Of a stretch of DNA of 7,834 bases, positions 5,545 to 7,834 are shown piece after piece; the first letter of the stretch is position 1; every line of letters begins with the position of its first letter. A program made the translations under genes and the position numbers. The stretch spans positions 1-7,834 of the forward strand of contig CAJULZ010000119.1 in NCBI GenBank assembly GCA_910587205.1, written 5' to 3'. The notes below the pieces were generated by a model that saw only the letters and a list, made by a program, of their open reading frames with translations, was not told where the DNA came from and did not search any database. This DNA comes from an uncultured Oscillospiraceae bacterium (lineage in GTDB: Bacteria; Bacillota; Clostridia; Oscillospirales; Oscillospiraceae).

Positions 5545-5568
5545 ACAGTTTGTCGGGGGCGTTTTTTT
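5537..5568 (+). terminator. T-box-controlled intrinsic terminator
   Basis: CGTCCTTGACA (5537-5547) and TGTCGGGGGCG (5551-5561) make an 11-bp stem with a GTT loop and three G-U pairs, followed by T7 (5562-5568). It ends about 80 bases before the metQ start. Confidence 0.93.
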
Positions 5569-5647
5569 GTGCCCTCCCGCACCGGTGACGTCCGCAAAAG
5601 CGGCTCACATAGACGCAAAACAACCAAATGGAAAAGGAGCAACTGAG

Positions 5648-6454
5648 ATGAAAAAGAAACTTTTGGCCCTAACGCTGGCCGCGGTGCTGTGCCTGTCCCT
5701 GCTGTCTGCCTGCGGCGGCAAACAGGCCGTCACCCTCAAGGTTGGCGCGTCCCCCACGCCCCACGCCGAGATTCTGAAGGTGGCCAAGGAAATCTTGGCC
5801 AAGGACAACATTACCCTGGAAATCGTCAACTATGACGACTATGTGCTGCCCAACACCAATGTGGAGGACGGCCAGCTGGACGCCAACTATTTCCAGCACA
5901 TCACCTACATGAACAATTTCAATGAGAACGACGGCACCCACCTGGTGAGTGTAGCCGAACTGCACTACGAGCCCTTCGGCATCTACGCCGGCAAAACCGC
6001 CAGCCTGGACGCGCTGCCCGATGGCGCGGACATCGCCATCCCCAACGACCCCACGAACGGCGGCCGCGCGCTGCTGCTGCTCCAGGAGCAGGGGCTGATC
6101 AAGCTGAAGGACGGCGTAGGCTTGGAGCCCACCGTGGAGGACATCGCGGAGAATCCCCACGATTATAAGATCCAGCAGCTCACCGCCAACCTGCTCACCA
6201 CCACCCTGCAAGACGTGGACGTGGCCGTGATCAACGGCAACTACGCCATCGGCGCGGGCCTGAAGGCCAGCGAGGCCCTGGCCATTGAGTCCGCCGACGG
6301 CATCGCGGGCACCGCCTACGTGAATGTCCTGGCCGTCAAGGAGGGCCGGGAGAACGACGAGGCTATCCAGGCGCTGGTGAAAGCGTTGGAATCCGACCAG
6401 GTAAAAGAATTCATCAACGAGAATTACGGCGGCGGCGTTGTGGCGGTGTTCTAA
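5648..6454 (+). CDS. metQ: Methionine-binding lipoprotein MetQ (NlpA family)
   Basis: This 268-residue lipoprotein captures methionine outside the membrane and delivers it to MetNI. The N-terminus MKKKLLALTLAAVLCLSLLS followed by AC gives a lipoprotein signal peptide, with lipobox LSAC and lipid-bearing Cys22. The mature part has the NlpA/MetQ pattern: LKVGASPTPHAEILK (ligand-binding start), YVLPNTNVEDGQLDANYFQH, HYEPFGIYAGK, IAIPNDPTNGGRALLLLQ, and VAVINGNYAIGAGL. AAGGAG (5634-5639) lies 8 bases before the ATG. An in-frame ATG at 5567 lies on the terminator's T-run, lacks an SD and would bury the signal peptide, so 5648 is the start. Expression is governed by the T-box; a palindromic element begins one base after the stop codon. 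Related NlpA proteins bind other ligands, but the Met specifier and metNI neighbours support methionine. Confidence 0.97.
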   Translation: MKKKLLALTLAAVLCLSLLSACGGKQAVTLKVGASPTPHAEILKVAKEILAKDNITLEIVNYDDYVLPNTNVEDGQLDANYFQHITYMNNFNENDGTHLVSVAELHYEPFGIYAGKTASLDALPDGADIAIPNDPTNGGRALLLLQEQGLIKLKDGVGLEPTVEDIAENPHDYKIQQLTANLLTTTLQDVDVAVINGNYAIGAGLKASEALAIESADGIAGTAYVNVLAVKEGRENDEAIQALVKALESDQVKEFINENYGGGVVAVF

Positions 6455-6606
6455 GGAAGGGCTAATTAAACCGGTAAGAGCAATTTGCGAGAGATTTTTT
6501 GCCGGGGCAGAGCGTGATTTCGCGGGATTATTTCAAGAAATCACAACGAAGCCGCGGCGGAAAGGACCTGCAAAAGCGCCGTAGGCGCATTTAATCAGTG
6601 CTTCCC
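6455..6606. repeat. Palindromic element, family B (MITE-like), abutting metQ
   Basis: The ends are inverted copies: GGAAGGGCTAATTAAA at 6455-6470, and TTTAATCAGTGCTTCCC at 6590-6606, whose reverse complement is GGGAAGCACTGATTAAA. Near the centre is a perfect inverted repeat GTGATTTC (6514-6521) with GAAATCAC (6537-6544), and a small GCGCC/GGCGC hairpin lies near the right end (6576-6588). Total length is about 152 bp. It is unrelated in sequence to the family A element but has the same plan. No coding content is evident. I recall similar sequences between genes in Oscillospiraceae genomes, but cannot confirm that here. Confidence 0.7.
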
Positions 6607-6640
6607 TGAAACCCCAGACCCCGCCGGCGCCGGACAAAAA

Positions 6641-6678
6641 GCCCGCCCGTTGCCTGCTCTGCCAGGCAGCGGGCGGGT
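6641..6678. terminator. Bidirectional intrinsic terminator
   Basis: CCCGCCCGTTGCCTG (6642-6656) pairs over 15 bp, with one G-U, with CAGGCAGCGGGCGGG (6663-6677) around a CTCTGC loop. On the plus strand TCTTATTTG follows; on the minus strand a T5 run follows (from AAAAA at 6636-6640). It probably ends the metQ transcript, displaced downstream by the palindromic element. Confidence 0.88.
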
Positions 6679-6689
6679 CTTATTTGCGC

Positions 6690-6866
6690 ATGTAGGCGAA
6701 ATTTTGCTAATTGTCTTCGCCGTAAAACCGTCGGCTGCGAAGTCGTGGTGAGCAGCACGGAGAGAGCGGAACGAAGGCCGGTACAGCGCCCGCCGTCGGC
6801 CGGGCTGAAGACGAGACTCAGCGGCCCAGCCCCCGAAAAGCGAGGGTGCCAGGGGGAAATTTTTTC
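6690..6866. other. Unexplained GC-rich non-coding stretch
   Basis: About 180 bases between the terminator and the next promoter hold no gene with a ribosome-binding site. Short self-complementary parts are present: GGCGAA/TTCGCC (6695-6700 and 6716-6721), GCTGA/TCAGC around 6804-6822, and GGCCG/CGGCC pairs around 6777-6801. CCGTCGGC occurs twice. It could be a third dispersed repeat, a small RNA or a structured leader; I cannot choose among them. Confidence 0.35.
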
Positions 6867-6867
6867 C

Positions 6868-6896
6868 TTGCCCCAGGAGCGCGGTTGTGCTAAAAT
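6868..6896 (+). promoter_or_regulatory. Promoter of the UPF0371 gene
   Basis: TTGCCC (6868-6873), a 17-base spacer and TAAAAT (6891-6896) preceded by TG at 6887-6888 region (TGTGC before the hexamer) form a -35 and an extended-type -10. The predicted start is near 6903, about 70 bases before the ATG. Confidence 0.65.
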
Positions 6897-6938
6897 TGAA
6901 AGGAATTGCCGGTAAAACCTGAAGGGGAGAGAGGGGGA

Positions 6939-6964
6939 GGGGCCGCTGGACCCAGAGCGGCCCT
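6939..6964 (+). promoter_or_regulatory. Hairpin between Shine-Dalgarno and start codon of UPF0371
   Basis: GGGGCCGCT (6939-6947) pairs with AGCGGCCCT (6956-6964) over 9 bp, including one G-U, with an 8-base loop. The only strong SD-like sequence, GAGGGGGA (6931-6938), ends directly at the stem base and lies about 34 bases from the ATG at 6973. Folding out the 26-base hairpin leaves about 8 bases, a normal spacing. This suggests the ribosome reads across the folded stem, as reported for phage T4 gene 38. Confidence 0.55.
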
Positions 6965-6972
6965 GTTATGGT

Positions 6973-7834
6973 ATGGGGAAGAAAATTGGATTTGACAACC
7001 GGAAGTATTTGGAGACCCAGTCCGCCCGTATCCGGGAACGGATCGCCCAGTTCGGCGGCAAGCTATACCTGGAATTTGGCGGCAAGCTGTTTGACGACCA
7101 CCACGCCGCCAGGGTACTGCCCGGGTTCGCCCCGGACAGCAAAATCCGGATGCTGCTGGAACTGCGGGAGAGCGTGGAGATGGTGCTGGTCATTAACGCC
7201 TCCGCCATTGAGCAGAGCAAGGTGCGGGGGGATTTGGGGATTACTTATGACGAGGATGTGCTCCGGCTGATCGACGCGTTTCGGGAGAAGGGCTTATACG
7301 TGGGTAGCGTAGCCATTACCCAGTATGCCGGGCAGGGGGCGGTGGACGCGTTCAAGCGCCGGCTGGAGGACCTGGGGGTAAAGGTCTACCTCCACTATCC
7401 CATCTCCGGCTACCCCCATAACGTGGCCCATATTGTCTCCGACGGGGGGTTTGGCCGCAATGACTATATTGAAACCACCCGGCCCCTGGTGGTGGTCACC
7501 GCCCCCGGCCCCGGCTCGGGGAAGATGGCCACCTGCCTGTCCCAGCTCTACCACCACTACAAGCGGGGGGTGAAGGCGGGCTACGCCAAGTTCGAGACCT
7601 TCCCCACCTGGAACCTGCCTTTAAAGCACCCGGTGAACCTGGCCTATGAGGCGGCCGCCGCCGACCTCAACGATGTAAACATGATCGACCCCTTCCATCT
7701 TCAGGCGTATGGGGAGACCACGGTGAACTACAACCGGGATGTGGAGGTGTTCCCGGTGCTCCAGGCCATCTTCGAGCAGATCATGGGGGAGAGCCCCTAC
7801 AAATCCCCCACCGATATGGGGGTAAACATGGTGG
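6973..7834 (+). CDS. UPF0371 / DUF1846 family protein, 5' part (runs off the window)
   Basis: The first 287 codons of a protein normally about 500 residues long; the frame is open to the window edge. The sequence follows the UPF0371 family closely: IGFDNRKYLETQ at the start, FGGKLYLEFGGKLFDDHHAA (27-46), VLVINASAIEQSKVRGDLGI (71-90), HYPISGYPHNVAHI, then the phosphate-loop-like segment VVVTAPGPGSGKMATCLSQ with GPGSGK at 179-184. FETFPTWNLPLKHPVNLAYE and DVNMIDPFHLQAYG follow. The biochemical role of the family is not established; the GPGSGK loop suggests nucleotide or phosphate binding (inference). ATG 6973 is chosen because the N-terminus then aligns with family members. No other ATG, GTG or TTG lies in frame back to the stop at 6913. 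An out-of-frame ATG lies at 6968. Translation probably involves the hairpin at 6939-6964. Confidence 0.93.
   Translation, partial: MGKKIGFDNRKYLETQSARIRERIAQFGGKLYLEFGGKLFDDHHAARVLPGFAPDSKIRMLLELRESVEMVLVINASAIEQSKVRGDLGITYDEDVLRLIDAFREKGLYVGSVAITQYAGQGAVDAFKRRLEDLGVKVYLHYPISGYPHNVAHIVSDGGFGRNDYIETTRPLVVVTAPGPGSGKMATCLSQLYHHYKRGVKAGYAKFETFPTWNLPLKHPVNLAYEAAAADLNDVNMIDPFHLQAYGETTVNYNRDVEVFPVLQAIFEQIMGESPYKSPTDMGVNMV

Larger units (their letters stand above)
5283..5568 (+). promoter_or_regulatory. T-box riboswitch specific for tRNA-Met, controlling metQ
   Basis: The conserved T-box sequence AAGGTGGTACCACG is at 5505-5518. Upstream, Stem I shows GGGGAGAGTACGCGCGG (about 5307-5322) pairing around an internal loop with CCGCGC and CCCC (about 5369-5387), and the AGAGAG and GCTGGAAAC distal elements. 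The loop facing AGAGTA reads CGAACATGG, placing specifier codon ATG at 5380-5382, preceded by GAAC and followed by a purine as in characterised T-boxes. The acceptor-binding bulge is TGGT (5509-5512); its variable base T would pair with discriminator A73, as expected for tRNA-Met. A GCCCC/GGGGC hairpin (5482-5495) fits Stem III. Uncharged tRNA-Met should stabilise the antiterminator and switch metQ on. Confidence 0.95.

Noticed and set aside
5567..5647. Upstream in-frame ATG for metQ
   Set aside because: It lies on the terminator's T-run with no SD and would put 27 residues before a clear lipoprotein signal peptide.
6968..7270. 100-codon frame from the ATG at 6968
   Set aside because: It is out of frame with UPF0371, whose conserved N-terminus starts at 6973 and continues to the window edge.
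1..7834. CRISPR arrays, tRNA or rRNA genes, integrases or transposases
   Set aside because: No regularly spaced direct repeats, no tRNA or rRNA-like sequence and no recombinase motifs were seen; the repeats present are palindromic and non-autonomous.

Overview
The window looks like a chromosomal segment of a high-GC gut Firmicute of the Oscillospiraceae type (Flavonifractor, Intestinimonas or Lawsonibacter-like). Reasons: a Met-specific T-box leader, strong Shine-Dalgarno sites, GC-rich codon use in the core genes, a UPF0371/DUF1846 protein of Firmicute type, and several short palindromic dispersed-type elements between genes. The genus is an inference; no rRNA or marker gene is present.

Layout. 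(1) 1-1060 is A+T-rich and decayed: the right half of a palindromic repeat (1-72), the remnant of a secreted-protein gene, and an ABC exporter ATPase pseudogene, both on the minus strand and with identifiable frameshifts. (2) 993-2406 carries an XRE-type repressor fused to four membrane helices, with its own promoter and an operator-like palindrome. A very long hairpin follows, then a PF06541 (CmpB-like) membrane protein and a good terminator. (3) 2449-2614 is a complete 166-bp palindromic element of the same family as 1-72. It is followed by a second A+T-rich gene, a minus-strand GNAT acetyltransferase. (4) 3316-6454 is a methionine uptake locus: metN and metI overlap and share one promoter with a short leader. 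metQ follows about 500 bp later behind its own promoter and a complete T-box riboswitch whose specifier reads ATG. (5) 6455-6972 is non-coding: a second palindromic element abutting the metQ stop, a bidirectional terminator, an unexplained GC-rich stretch and a promoter. (6) 6973 to the end is the first 287 codons of a UPF0371 protein, whose Shine-Dalgarno is separated from its ATG by a hairpin.

How it works together. MetQ (lipoprotein), MetI (permease) and MetN (ATPase with NIL domain) form one D/L-methionine importer. The arrangement implies that metNI is made from a plain promoter, while metQ is switched on when uncharged tRNA-Met accumulates. The two A+T-rich, apparently acquired stretches each lie directly beside the right arm of the same repeat family. 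I did not find a wholly new protein system. The most unusual content is regulatory: the internal T-box, the SD-occluding hairpin between the XRE and CmpB genes, the hairpin inside the UPF0371 ribosome-binding region, and two palindromic element families.
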